Shown here piece after piece: positions 11,542 to 23,018 of a stretch of 64,000 bases of DNA; position 1 is the stretch's first letter, and each line of letters opens with the position of its first letter. The stretch is taken from contig JAGVVL010000002.1 of NCBI GenBank assembly GCA_018287875.1, positions 3,162,001-3,226,000 of the forward strand, read 5' to 3'. The notes below the pieces were generated by a model. That model saw only the letters and a program-made list of their open reading frames with translations, was not told the origin of the DNA and made no database searches. Position numbers and translations under genes: made by a program. The stretch is from Nigrospora sphaerica. Its lineage: Eukaryota; Ascomycota; Sordariomycetes; Amphisphaeriales; Apiosporaceae.

Positions 11542-13922
11542 AGAAACCGTTCCAGACCGCAGAAAAGGCTCATTTACGACGGCGGGGACTAGATGGGGCT
11601 ATCGATGCTTTGCTCGCTGCATTACGACTGTGTAGAGATAGCACCTCCCATCAACCACTTTCGGCAGGGGGCGGCAAAGTGAAATGCCATTTCCACTAGC
11701 TGTGCGGTCTTCTATGACACCATGGAAGGTTTGGATCTAAACACCACGTCCCGAAACAGTGTTCGGGGAGCTCTACGCGCCTGGCTAGTCCTCGCGGGAA
11801 GGCAAGAAGCGCAGCGCCCGCATTGAAGCGGGCGCGCGCGCGGATGCGAGAAGCTGCCTCGTGAGTTGGAATGCTGATGTCACTCATACGGATTTCCATC
11901 GTCGCACCTTCCTTTCCCGGATGCGGTGGTGGGGTCGGTTCGGATCGCGGCGCGGCTCTTAGGTGCTCTCAGGTGCTCTCCCTGCCTTTCTCTCTCCCTC
12001 TCCACCATCCGCCCGCTCCGCAGATCTATGAGTTTTGGCCCCATAGCTTTCACTGCCGATGCCACGCACGAGACACCGACTCGGCGAAGCTCCTCTCTTT
12101 CGCCCTCCCCCCGGTTTTCTCTTTCCCCGGGAGGGTGCGGTTTGGCCGAGTCGAACAGGGGCGGAACTCGGCCCATGCCAGCCAGCCTTGGCCTTTGGGT
12201 TTTCGACGTCCCCCACTGTTGGCGATGCCATCCATGCCCGCCCCGCGGCAGACGCTTGGAAGCGGATGGTAGACAGACAGGCTCGAGATGCGCAGGTCGG
12301 GAGCATGTCCGCACACAGATATACGCGGGCCCAAACCAAAGCCGGGGGGGCCTTCGCCACTTCTCAGGTTCGCGCACACGCAGACGCACAGCGCAAAGGC
12401 AAGAACCGAGCCGCCGCGCTCTCCCGCCTGTTGGTGGGCGCCCGTTCCGTGACCAGAGAGCTGCACATCCGAGCGCCAAGGTCTTTGCCGTCTGCTTCCC
12501 TTCCCTTGCATGGAATCGCAACCCGTGACCCTCCTAACTGCTGTGTGCGTAGTTGTAGGGTATATCAAGGCTGGGTTTTTTCTTTCTTCTTCCCACCCAA
12601 CCCCCCATGTTCGCCCTGCGCGGGATCACGGCAGAGCGCAAGGGGGAAAAGCGCAAGCAGAAAAAAAAGAAAAACAGGGGATGCTAGCCCAGACTGAGTA
12701 GCGGATTGGCCATGGCTGGCATGGCCCCCCCCCCAAAACATGTGCGGCCAGGGAAAAACTGCTCGTTTTCGTGGTTCTTCCCAGCCCCGATGATGACAGA
12801 GATGGGGCTTCACTCCACCCTTATTCGGCCTATTTTCAATTCAGAGGGTACTCGGCACCCAGCGTCGAAAGCCGGATAACGACGTAGTCAGTGGAAAGCG
12901 AAGGAGCAAAAAAAAAAAGACCCTCGAGGAATATTTCCTTGCTGGTCCTTGTCTCGCAGAAATCTCGGCACGGACGACGCAGGGCCCTAGCCAACTTAGC
13001 ACCACCCGATGCCCCCCACCCCGAGGTCTGTGTCTTTTCATGATATGTATCAACAAGGAGCAAAAAAAAGCAACGGAAAAAGACGGCGGCGCGCGTGGAA
13101 TGCGAATGATGCGCGGCGCTATGAGATACGTGGGCACCGGTGGACTTCCACGGCGGCCCGGCTGCGGGGGATGTCCTACCAAGAAAGCAGATAAAAGAAA
13201 AGGGGAAAACAAGGGAGTGGTCCGCCTTGCCTACCTTATTTGGACCGTCGGGCTCTTCGTCTCGCAGGCCATGCATGCTCGGGGGTTGGCGTGCTGAGTG
13301 TGGGTGGGTAGGCCGGGCAAAAAGAGACAGTAGTCCAGTGCGAAACTTGTGGCGCGCTGCATCGTACCAGGGATGGATAGTTGGACCATCGTGCCCACAC
13401 CACCCGATTTTCGGACCGTGCCAAGGAGCCTTGCCCGAGCTTCAGTCGTATCATACCGTCCGGAATCGCAACCGGGAGCCGGCGGATGAGTGAGCGATCG
13501 GCGGCAGCAACTCTTGCCCGTCACGCATTCATTGCTTTCGCCGTCAGACAGAGCGGGCGGAGGCAGAACAGTAGTGTATATCATGGGATGCTTATTCATT
13601 TCGTTTCGATGAGCGGCGTGTAGCCACTGGTGCTATTCTAAAACCGAGGGCCGGGGCCACTTCCCTTCCCAGTCCCTAAACAAGCCCTGGCCAATACGCC
13701 ATCCAGTTGTGCCCTGGAAACCGAGGTTCACTTTCGCGCATTGGCGGTGAACATCTAATACACAGCCGTGATGAACCCTTGACAAAGGAAGAAGAAAAAA
13801 AAGATGCTACACATGTGACCAATCCCTAGACCTTCTCTTGGTATGCGGTAGCCCGGAACGCCTCGCCCAGAACCCAGAACCATGATTGAATGAAGCGAAT
13901 TCAAAGCAGGGGAGACGCAAAA
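11542..13922. other. Intergenic region between two minus-strand genes
   Basis: 2.4 kb holding the presumed promoter of the DUF3533 gene and the 3' UTR of the bZIP gene. Open frames of 130-213 codons overlap on both strands at 11.9-12.7 kb, but their codon use is random-like and the peptides are low complexity. Purine- and pyrimidine-rich patches lie around 12600-12680 and 12900-13080. I see no gene. Confidence 0.45.
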
Positions 13923-15751
13923 TTAGAGGCCAGCTGTCAAGCGTTCCAACCTGTTCATGGTGGCTTCAATGCTAGCAGTGATGCGCTGCACCCGCATCAT
14001 TGCGTTGTTGGACACGGCTTCCTCAACCGAGGCGTCGACCAGAACGTAGCGCGCAAACGTCTTCTCCGACTGGACACCGCCGAAGAGATCAACAGACTCC
14101 AGGTTCTCGGGCTTGGCGGGCGCGACCGTCTCGTCGTCGAAGATATCAGCATCGAGATCGGCCACGGTAGTCTGGGAGCTGGGAGCGGGGGCGGGCGTCT
14201 CGGGCATCTCGGGCTTGGCCGACTCCAAGAAAACCGGAGCCTCGGCGACGGGGATTTCCACCTTGCCCTGCTCAGAGTCGAACGACAGGCTGTCGGAGCC
14301 CTTTCCGGAGAGCGCGGCGATGTCAATCTCGGGCATCTCAGGCGTCTCGACAACGGAGAAAACCTGAGGCTGGTAGTTGAAAGCGGCCTCGTTCGAGTTG
14401 TTGATGTTCAGCATGGAGAACTCCATGGTCTGCTCCGGAACCATGACCATGTTGGTGGGAGCCTGCGTCTGTTGAGCGGCGACGTAGGGGTTGATGTCCT
14501 TCGGGGCCTGGCGAGACTCCTCGCGTCTCTGCTCGGCCCGCTGGGTCGCCTGGGCCGGAGTCGGCGCGGCGGGGTTGGTGCTCAGGTGCTCCAGGAAGTT
14601 GGAGAAGGATGACGAAGACAGAAGCATGCGAGTCAGGTCGGACAAGCGACGGTTCTCGTCCATGAGTGCGCGGTTCTGCGAACGCAGGTCGCCGTTCTCC
14701 GACACCTTGCTGGCGATTTCGCTCTCAAGCTGGGAGATGTATTCTGGGTCGAGTTAGTCAAGGAGCATTAAAAAAAGTGCAAGAAATTATACTGACCCTT
14801 TCGTCGAGAGCGGAACGCACGGGCGGACACCTTGTTACGGAGCTGGCGTCTCTCCTTGCTGCTAAGCTTCTTGCCTTCCTCGCTGTTGAGCAGCCTCTCA
14901 TCGTCATCCATATCCTCCTCGTCCTTCTTGGTCCGAGGAAGGTTGTGTAGGGGCGAGTTGCCGGAGCCGTCGGAACCGGCAGATTGCGCCCGCATCGAGT
15001 TGAGCAGCTGGGTAATCTTCTGCTCAACGATGGGGTCCGAGGGCTGGTTGCTCTTGGTACGCTGGTGCTTGACAACCTGCTGCTGATGCTGCTGCTGGTG
15101 CTGCTGGTGCTGGCGTTGCTGCTGCTGAATGATCTGCTGCTGCTGCTGCTGCTGGGCCGCGCGGGCCTTGGCCAAAGCAGCTTGCTGGTGCATGCCGGGG
15201 TACATGCGACCGACGTTGCTCGTGGCGACGGGGGTCGGCACCTCGCGGGTTCCGATGGCAGTGGGGTTCACGGTAGACTCGAAGAAGAAACCGGCGTCGG
15301 CCGAAGGCTCAAAATCCATGTCCATCTCAGGACTGCTCATCGAGTTCTGGGTCGGCCCGGCAGTATTAAAATCAAATAGGTCCTCAGGCGAGGTCATCTC
15401 GGGAGGCATGTAGTTGACATCGTAGCCAGCGATGTTGTTCTGGTTCACAGCCATAGTGCTCGCCAGCGCACCCGGGACGAAGGGGGTCTGCTGCTTGTAC
15501 TGGTCGTACTGGTGGCTGGGGCCGGCCATGGTCGAGGGCGGCAGCGTGGTCGGCGGCGTCACGGTGGCGGGCGGGCGGGCGGTGAACTGTGCCTTGGAAG
15601 AAGAGGGAGACAGGGAGGGCGACTCGTATGAGGGCAAACCGTCGGGCATGCTATCGTAGTCGGTGAAATCAAGCAGGTCGAGGGGATCCACGACGCATCC
15701 TGTTTGATTGCTCGCCTGGCTGGTCGAGGTTTGTTGGCTCACGACCGACAT
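13923..15751 (-). CDS. bZIP transcription factor, MeaB-like
   Basis: Two exons (14797-15751, 13923-14743) separated by a 53-nt intron with a TGACTAAC branch site give 591 residues. The ATG at 15751 has a good context (TCTACCATGTC). The intron splits the bZIP exactly after the basic region: ERRQLRNKVSARAFRSRRKE (about 300-319) contains the N-x-x-x-A-x-x-x-R core, and the zipper follows with Leu at 324, 338, 345 and 352 (Lys at 331). Upstream is a Gln-rich tract (about 200-240) and an acidic patch just before the basic region; the C-terminal 200 residues are acidic and disordered. The basic region and the ENGDLRSQNRALMDEN stretch resemble MeaB, a repressor in nitrogen metabolite repression of Aspergillus and Fusarium, from memory. 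It would act in the nucleus as a dimer. The bZIP call is firm, the MeaB link moderate. Confidence 0.9.
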
Positions 15752-16597
15752 GGTAGATAGACGTGTCGACGTGGGAAAGAGGTGGACAGGGCAGGGCGTG
15801 ACGCCGAGGGCGCGGGGGGTGGGAGGTTGAGTTGTATGTATGTGCCGTGTGTTTCTGTTTGTAGCGAGCGGATACCGAACTTGGTAGTGGTGTTGGTGTT
15901 GTTGGGTGGTGGGAAAAGGTTGGGTTTGGTTGTTGATGGAAACGATGATGTGATATTTCGTCGGGCGGGCGTTGGGAGAATGAGCGATTGATGAATGGTA
16001 TGGTCCAAGGGCAGAAACCGGGCACAAGGACGGGCGGGATGGATGGGGACTTGGAGATTATGGATGGATGCCTGGGGAAATGGCCAGGCCGTTGCGAGAG
16101 TGGACGGAAAGGCGCTTGGGAGGGTGAACGGAGGGTGGAACGGAGGGTGGACAGAAGGTGTGGACGCCTGGTGGGCTTGCAGAGGGGCTTGGCAGAGCCC
16201 TTGGCCCCCGTTCGGCAGCTTGACAGGGATGTGACAGTTGGCCCGAGAGAGAAGGACGCGTAAGCTCCTGAAGTGCGCCCGGCCAATGAGCGTCGCTCCT
16301 GCTGCTGCCGAGAGCGACGGGAGGGTCGGCCAGGGAAGAGAGGGTGGTGGTCGTGCAATGGGGGTGAGAGTAATCAGACGTAGCTGCGGTCCGAGTGCTT
16401 TCCTATTCTGAGGATACTGTCTAGAGAATTCCCCCCTCCAGTGAGCCAGTTCCTCCGTTGGTACACAGTCGCCCATACACGATACGGTTTATCCGTGTGT
16501 GCATGATGAACTGTGCTATCATACATAAGGAAAAACGGAGGTACCTGCCTGCTGTGGATGGGACTGTAGGCCCTCCATCCAGAAACTCTAGTTAGGT

Positions 16598-16672
16598 GGG
16601 CAGGTACAATGGGATTGAACCTGCCCGAGAAAGAAACTGCCAGCCGCCCATTCGGCCAAGCGCTTACCTACA
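16598..16672 (-). other. Degenerate tRNA-like element with Pol III A and B boxes
   Basis: On the minus strand TGGCCGAATGG (16648-16658) matches the A box consensus at 10 of 11 positions, and GGTTCAATCCC (16611-16621) matches the B box completely. Flanking heptamers GTAGGTA and TACCTGC can pair as an acceptor stem. However, the T stem does not pair properly, the gap between boxes is only 26 nt, and no clear anticodon arm forms. It is probably a decayed tRNA or tRNA-derived repeat rather than a working tRNA gene, and chance is possible. Confidence 0.3.
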
Positions 16673-19600
16673 TGGGACCTACCTAGGATGGATGGATGGA
16701 TGTAAACACCTCCAGCCTCCGTATGCCTGCCCCGTAAGTATGCCCTTAACCCGTCTGCCGCCCAAAGATGACGACGCCGCCCTGTCCCAGCTGCCAATTA
16801 GGGCTGCATCGTGAACACGAGCGGACAGACGTGACAGCGATGCTGCCCCCTCGAGCTGTCATGAACCGCTGCGCCGTAGCTGGGCGGTGTACCGGGGATG
16901 ACGCCGCCGGAGACGACGCGCCCACGTACGCTCCTCCCCCGCGCTGCGGCCTCTTTGCAGTTACCGACGTACCCGCGATGCCTCGTCGTGGGGGATGGGG
17001 ATTGTGTGTGGTGCGCGTGTGTGTGCGTGACCGACCGACAGCATTGTCGCCGGCAGTGCGAAGTAGCAGAAGCAACCAGAAGCCTTCGGGCGAGGTAACT
17101 TCCCCGCCTCTACTGCTGGTTCTTTTCTTTTTTCTTCGCTCATATCACACTCATGATGGGAGGCCATTCCGCCTCCGGTAAGCATTGGCTCCCTCCCCCT
17201 CCTAACCTGAGTTCGTGAGTTTGTGGCCTACTGTGAGCCACAGACATACGCCTGTGGCCTACAACTATCTGTCTATGGTGTACGGTTAGGCAAGCTAGCC
17301 AACCTTTTCAAACCCGGTGGGCATGCTTCCCTCGCCTTGCCTCCCTCTCGCCTCGCCTTCTGGTGATAAAACAAATCACCTGTGCTCGTAATCTAGTCTT
17401 CACTCGCTAGCCGCATCGGATTGCGAACGGACGGGTTGTGCGTTTTCTGGAAATGTGTCTGCCTGCGATAGCACCCCCTTCCGTCTGTAGGGTCCCCCCA
17501 GGTGAACGGTGGCACGCTGCACTGCCACCACCACGATCTGTCAAATCCCCGAGCAGCCCTCTTGCTTCTCCTGAGTCCCCACTTGGACCGATGGCTGAGC
17601 AGGCCATCCGGTAAACTCAGTTTGTCAAGGTCCCCGCCGATCGTATTACTGCCCGACCCTCCGAGCGCCCGTGAACCCGTTTAAGCCCAGAAGAAGCCAA
17701 ATTTGAGCCTTGTAACGAAGCATAATGCGGCGCGGGCGCGGGTGCGCGCTTGGCCGTTGCCTGTTGGGGCCCACGAGGGACGTCGTCGGGCCAAAGGCAT
17801 CAATCACTACCACGCGACTCCGTGGGCAAATCCCCGAGCCCCCCTTCCGCGGCGCCGCTGACGAGAGAGACCGGACCCGACACGGCCCCTCCTCCCTGCC
17901 AACGCCTGCGCTCTCAAGTGCCCCCCTTCCCATCCCTATCCTGAGGGTGGGAGCCGGACGCCGACAACCATTGGAACAGGGTTCCCACCACATAGCCAGA
18001 ATGCCAGGCCATAGGACCGCCCAAGGTCTCCACCGTCATCCTTCTCCGATGCCTGCATGCCACATGCCCTGATCAACAGTGCGGCCGGCGGTGCGCCTCT
18101 CCCACACGTTCACACACAGGCTCCCGCAGCCTCTCATAGGCTCGCCCGTAGCCTTCGCCTCGACCAATGCGACACTTTTCACACGTCGGCGAGTCGGCCA
18201 CTGAAACGCCGTTCCACCGACCCCCCCCAGCTCAGATCGCCCCCGGAAGTTCCGGCTGCTATTCTTAGCGAGCAACCCAGCCTTGGGTCCGTCCCAAACG
18301 GGGCGCCAGCAACGGACGGACAGCTTTGCGACGGCCGACTCGCCCGTCGCGACAGCCCGCGCGCAACGAACCGTTGGCAGGGGCGCAAAAAGCGCTCAAC
18401 CGGGCGGATATCCCCTCAAGGGCCGCCGGCACATGAACCATGGTGGGTGCGGTGACGTGACCGTATTTCCCGGTGCCCTTGATAGCGGACGATCATACAG
18501 ACGGAACGGCCTGTGTTTCACGTGCCCACTTATCTCCGATTCCCGCGGCACTTGGAGCGAAACCGATGTATGCACAAGGCATCTGGGTGGGCGAAGGGTT
18601 CTTTTTTCTTCACCGCGGGCCAGAGTATTACCGGGACATCATGATACCACGCCCGGACGGCCAGTTCAACGCGAACCGGTCCTCGGTCGGTAATACGAGA
18701 CCAATCGCGAGCCACCACGAGTTGGAACGTAACCTATTTCGCACGGCTGTGACCTCACCAGACGAAAAACCCAGATTGGAAAACGGAGGAGGAAAAAAAA
18801 AATTCAACTAATACGGACCCAACGGGTCCCCCGTCCAAGGCACCTGCTCACCCATCAGGTTTCAATCGCGTGCCACTGTAAAAGCGGCCCCTCCCAAATT
18901 CATGCAACGGATCCACTGCTTCCCAACCGGCTTCCCTCAGGAACACCCGGTCGCCTCTCGGCTATGCACCGCTGGCGCCTATTGATTGGTTCGTGGCACC
19001 TCTAGTCGGCCGTCACTGTTTCGACTATAGTCAACTGCCTTCCAGAGCCTTTCAGAGCCGCGGGAGTAGGGCTGCTAGCCCGCGCCAGTCGCTTCCTTCC
19101 CTTTTCCCCATGGCAGACCGGGCACCCCAATAAGGGACTGAGGCGAGTGAGGGCAAAGCTGGCGGCGCTGCGGCGACACAGAGCGTGTTCTGGCCGGCAA
19201 GCCCTCCGGCCCCTGCCCACCTCTCGTTGTTTTATGCAGCCCGGCCCTCGTCACCAGACCCTGCGTAGGGCGACGGCGGATCGAGCGGAAGGGTGGGCAG
19301 CCGCAAGGCTCTTTAGTAGGGGGGGCCAGGCCTCGCATCGCCGGGAGGCTTTGAATGTTTCTTCAGCTGGACAGGGGTGCCGGGTGGGATGCGCCTCTTG
19401 CTGGGTGGGGGCTCACACAAGCTCGACGAGATTACAGCCGCCTAACATTCCTGCCTCGATCGTGGCCGGTGTGGCTGGGGAGCATGAGTCGAGCCCTCGT
19501 TTCCAGCTCGAAGAATGAGGCGCAACCGTTATTCCCACACAGTAGCCGCCAGTGCATGCCAATGGCATGGCTGACTCCAGGCAACAGGACCCTTACTTGC

Positions 19601-21169
19601 CTTACCGAAATAGCCAAAAAAAAACCCAAAACCCTGAGCTTCGGCCCTCGGGCCTGTCGGGACCCCCAGACTGTCCGCCAGTCCGCCCCGTCTCCCCGGC
19701 CTGCCAAACCATTTGGGCTGCAGGGGCCTCCTTCTGCTTGCAATGGGCGTGGCCTAACAAGCACTGTCCACAACATAACACACAAACTCCCTTCGCACGA
19801 GCAGCCCGAGCACATTTTGTGGCTGCGTGGCGGTGCGGCTTGTGGCAAAGGCAAACGAGCGATCGTCAGGGGCCATTACCAACTTGGCCCCTGGTCCCCC
19901 GAAGCCCGGCTCATGACGATGAGCGATGATCACGGAGTTCAGCGTGGCTCCCCTGAATGGCCCCCCGGCCCCTCCCCCCGGGTGCTCGGTTTTTGGTGCG
20001 CGCAGGGTGGCGAGTGCGCGGGCTTTTGTTCCAGTCAAATTCGCCGAAGCCATCCCCGACCTCGTTCTCCGTATCTCAGGCACCTTATTATCCACCGCGC
20101 CCGCCCAAAACCAAGTTTTTCTGCAACCGATGCGGATACCCCAGCCTGGCCCGGCATTTTGGCTGATGATGCAGAGCGGCCGTTGAACGACGGGAATTTC
20201 CCCCCTTTCCCCCGTTGGTTCGCCGGCCCTGGGAGGGGAAGAGGGGGGACTGACCCCCTTCTCTCACCCCACCGCCCCGGCGGGCATTCGTCAACGGCTT
20301 GAGGGAGGGAGAGTTCACCGTTGGCTTGGGCGATAGCCACGCCGATCCGGCATCTCCTGCCAACCCCTGCCCTGCCCACGGGCGCCTGGGTAAGGAGAGG
20401 GCGATGGACAGGGGGAAGAGAGAGAGAGAGACAGAGACTCGGTCCTGGCCCCCCTCGCAAACTTCATACACAGTATTCCCAGACAAGAAAAGTCCACTCC
20501 GTCCCCTGACATCCGCGGGAATTGCACATTCATGTGTTGCGGAAAAACCCTGCGGGGTGGGGGCCGAAGCCGTCCTTAACTTACGGGACGGTAGAATTTT
20601 GGTCATGTCCGGCGGCCTGGCCCAAACCACGGAAATCAGAGAGCGGCGGAGTATCAACGTCCGTAGGATCTGGGGATCATCTGCAATCCACCCAGATCGG
20701 ACGTTTGTCTGACTGTGCGACCAGCCAGCGACCACTGCTTGCTTGCTTACTGCAGTTTTTGAAACCGTGGCTTCTTCCATACGCGCTTACGGACGGCGCA
20801 TCGCTATGTATTATCATGACCATGTGTCGTCCCATTTGTCGTGCTGACCATACAGCGAGTTCTAAATGCGGGACGGGGCTGGTGGCTCCTTGACATTCGT
20901 TAAATATCACCTGGCCATCGCATCCCATTCTGACCGTCCTACGTCGGTGTCTGCTGAGATTATGGTCTGGGCCCAAGAGGCCATCAGAAATTAGTCTATT
21001 GGCTCTAGGGGATGCTTAGTAGTCATAAAGTACGAGAATATAGCCATCAGAGGGGCATGACCAGCGAGCCGGCGAGCCGTTGAGCAGACGGCGACGTACA
21101 ACTGGTTGGCAGGCCCACGCTGGACATCCACCGCCGTCCAGAACGCCGAGGGGCGATATTGTGGGACAA

Positions 21170-21196
21170 ATAGAGGGTAACCACGTTACCCTCTAT
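21170..21196. repeat. 27-nt perfect hairpin after the amylase gene
   Basis: Two 12-base arms (ATAGAGGGTAAC and its exact reverse complement) are separated by only CAC. The element sits 10 bases past the predicted amylase stop codon at 21207, so it would form a stable stem in the 3' UTR, or in the DNA as a near-palindrome. Confidence 0.8.
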
Positions 21197-21206
21197 GGTG
21201 ACACCT

Positions 21207-23018
21207 TCACTCGTCATAGATCTTGTCGTTGCTGTCACTTTTGTCAGCATGTAACGGCGCGCCCGTCTAGAAAGGCCAGACTCACAAGGTGTCCGAAAAC
21301 TTATCGCGCCCTTCGGCCTCGCGGTTCACGAAGATACTGACGCTCGTGCCGCCGCAGACGAAATTTCCGAAGCCGTCGTCACCGATGGTGACCTCGCGGT
21401 CCGACCAGCCGAGGACGTCAGTCCACACCTCGCCCGCGTGCTGTTCGCCCACGTGCATCCGCTTCTCGCCCGGCTCGGTGTTGCTCATGACGACGGCGCA
21501 CCCGAACCTGCGGTCCCAGGTGCCATAGCGGACCCAGCCGAGGCAGGTGGCATAGTCAAAGTAGTCGGCCTGCTTGCCGTACGCGTACAGCTTCCGGGCC
21601 AGGGCCATCTTGGGGAGAGCACCGCCACACGAGGGCGGGAAGGGGTGCTCGCCCTTGGGGTCGATACCGTAGAGGTCGCCGTACCAGACGCAGGGGTAGC
21701 CCGCTTCCCGGAGGAGGATCAGGCAATACGCCAGTGGCTTGAACCAGCCCTCTATGGGGGCTTCGAGAGCCTGGTACGGCTGAGTGTCGTGGTTCATGAC
21801 CAGCGTGACAGCATTAACGGGCATGGTCGCAACCAGGGTGCCGTCAAAGACCTTGCGGAGGTCGGCCGCCTGCCCCTTGCTTATCTCGCTGAAGTTGTAG
21901 ACAAGAGGCGCATCGAACAGCGAGAACTTCCTGCCCATGCGGTCGAGATAGCGCGTCATGTCCTCCAACGAGTCCTTCCAGAACTCTCCGACGAAGAACC
22001 TGTACGAGGCGCGCTTAGCTTCTAGTCATCGCCATAGCCTGACATCTTGGATACCGGGTCGATTTCTCACGCGAAAGCATGAGGAAAGGGGTGCTTACCA
22101 GCCTTGGCCATACGTCTCATCCAGTTTCGTGATGAACTTGCGAAGAAATTCCTCGCTGTAATGTTTGATAGCATCGAAGCGGATTCCTTTCAGGGGGACC
22201 GTCTTGGCCAGCCATGCCCCCCAGTTCAAGACATCTTCAGCAACCTCGGGATGGGAATAGTCGAGGTCGGAGCCCATGAGAAAGTCACTGATGGCATAGT
22301 TAGTGACAATGAGTTCCGGTCATAAAAGGGCGTTTCCTACTAGTTTCCTTTCTCGTCGTCCACGTCGCCGTCCTTGGCCCAGCCCTGGGATTGGTCTCCT
22401 ATGATCTTGAAGATGCCCGTCTTGTGATTGGCGGCGTTGTAGTCCACCCCGGAGAAATGGTACCAATGATACTTCATCTTGCTGTACTTGTCACCTCTGC
22501 CCGGGAAGTCGAAGCCGACCCAGGCCTGGATCTCGTACTTGTCGCTGATCTCCTTGGTACGGTCCTCGGGGTCGACCTCGACGGCCGGGCACTTCTCCTT
22601 ATGATCAGCGGCGAACCTGTGGTTGAGGACAGCATCAAAGTACAAGCCAACTCCATGGTCCTGGGCCGTGGCGCACAACTTCATCAGGTCGTCTTTGGTT
22701 CCCCATTTGGTGGCGACGCTGCCCTTCTGGTCGAACTCGCCCAGGTCGTACAAGTCGTAGATATCGTAGCCATTTCCTTGTGGTGATGACCCCTTGCATC
22801 TGCACCGAGTTCATCAGAAGGGTGCTAATATGGCCGAGCAGGCGAGCAGGCCGGGCCTCTTACGCTGGGGGAATCCAGATGTTGTCGATGCCCCATTTCT
22901 TCAGTTCCGGGACGTGCTTATCGAGGCGGGCCCAATGTTTTTGGTCGGCGGGCACATACCACTCGAAGCCCTGCAGCATCGTCATATTCTCCGCGGTGGA
23001 CTGTTGTTCCTCGGCCAT
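21207..23018 (-). CDS. Intracellular GH13 alpha-amylase
   Basis: Five exons (22864-23018, 22341-22799, 22099-22287, 21286-21999, 21207-21231) join in frame to 513 residues. There is no signal peptide, so the enzyme should be cytoplasmic, as in the fungal GH13 subfamily 5 enzymes that resemble bacterial liquefying amylases. Conserved region I is DAVLNHRFAAD. The catalytic set is Asp243 (nucleophile, in GIRFDAIKH), Glu273 (acid/base, in FFVGEFW) and Asp339 (stabiliser, in MNHDTQP). The last exon is only 25 nt: the exon 4 frame would stop at 21282 inside a perfect GTGAGT donor, and splicing to 21231 replaces that Leu-stop with a FNDKIYDE tail, which fits the family better as I recall it. It hydrolyses internal alpha-1,4-glucosidic bonds of glycogen-like glucans or maltodextrins; some relatives are tied to cell-wall alpha-glucan synthesis. 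If the last splice is wrong, the protein merely ends about 8 residues earlier. Confidence 0.92.

Larger units (their letters stand above)
15752..21206. other. Long gene-poor region (5.4 kb)
   Basis: The first several hundred bases are leader and promoter of the bZIP gene: C/T-rich on the minus strand, with the bZIP frame left open without a stop for 92 codons upstream of its ATG. Beyond that I find no frame with the window's coding bias. The longest open frame (19355-20302, +) encodes a low-complexity, unfamiliar peptide. Small repeats include a GATG run near 16687-16702 and a 10-bp direct repeat at 17222 and 17253 flanking a short hairpin. A tRNA-like element lies at 16598-16672. Confidence 0.45.

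Noticed and set aside
11880..12697. Open frames of about 200 codons overlapping on both strands
   Set aside because: High GC with few stops explains them; peptides are Arg/Pro/Ser-rich and no frame stands out.
13890..14612. 240-codon plus-strand frame across the bZIP gene
   Set aside because: Antisense shadow of the bZIP C-terminal exon.
19355..20302. 315-codon open frame on the plus strand
   Set aside because: Codon use does not follow the window's GC3 bias, composition is Pro/Arg/Gly-rich noise, several other frames are equally open and no motif is present.
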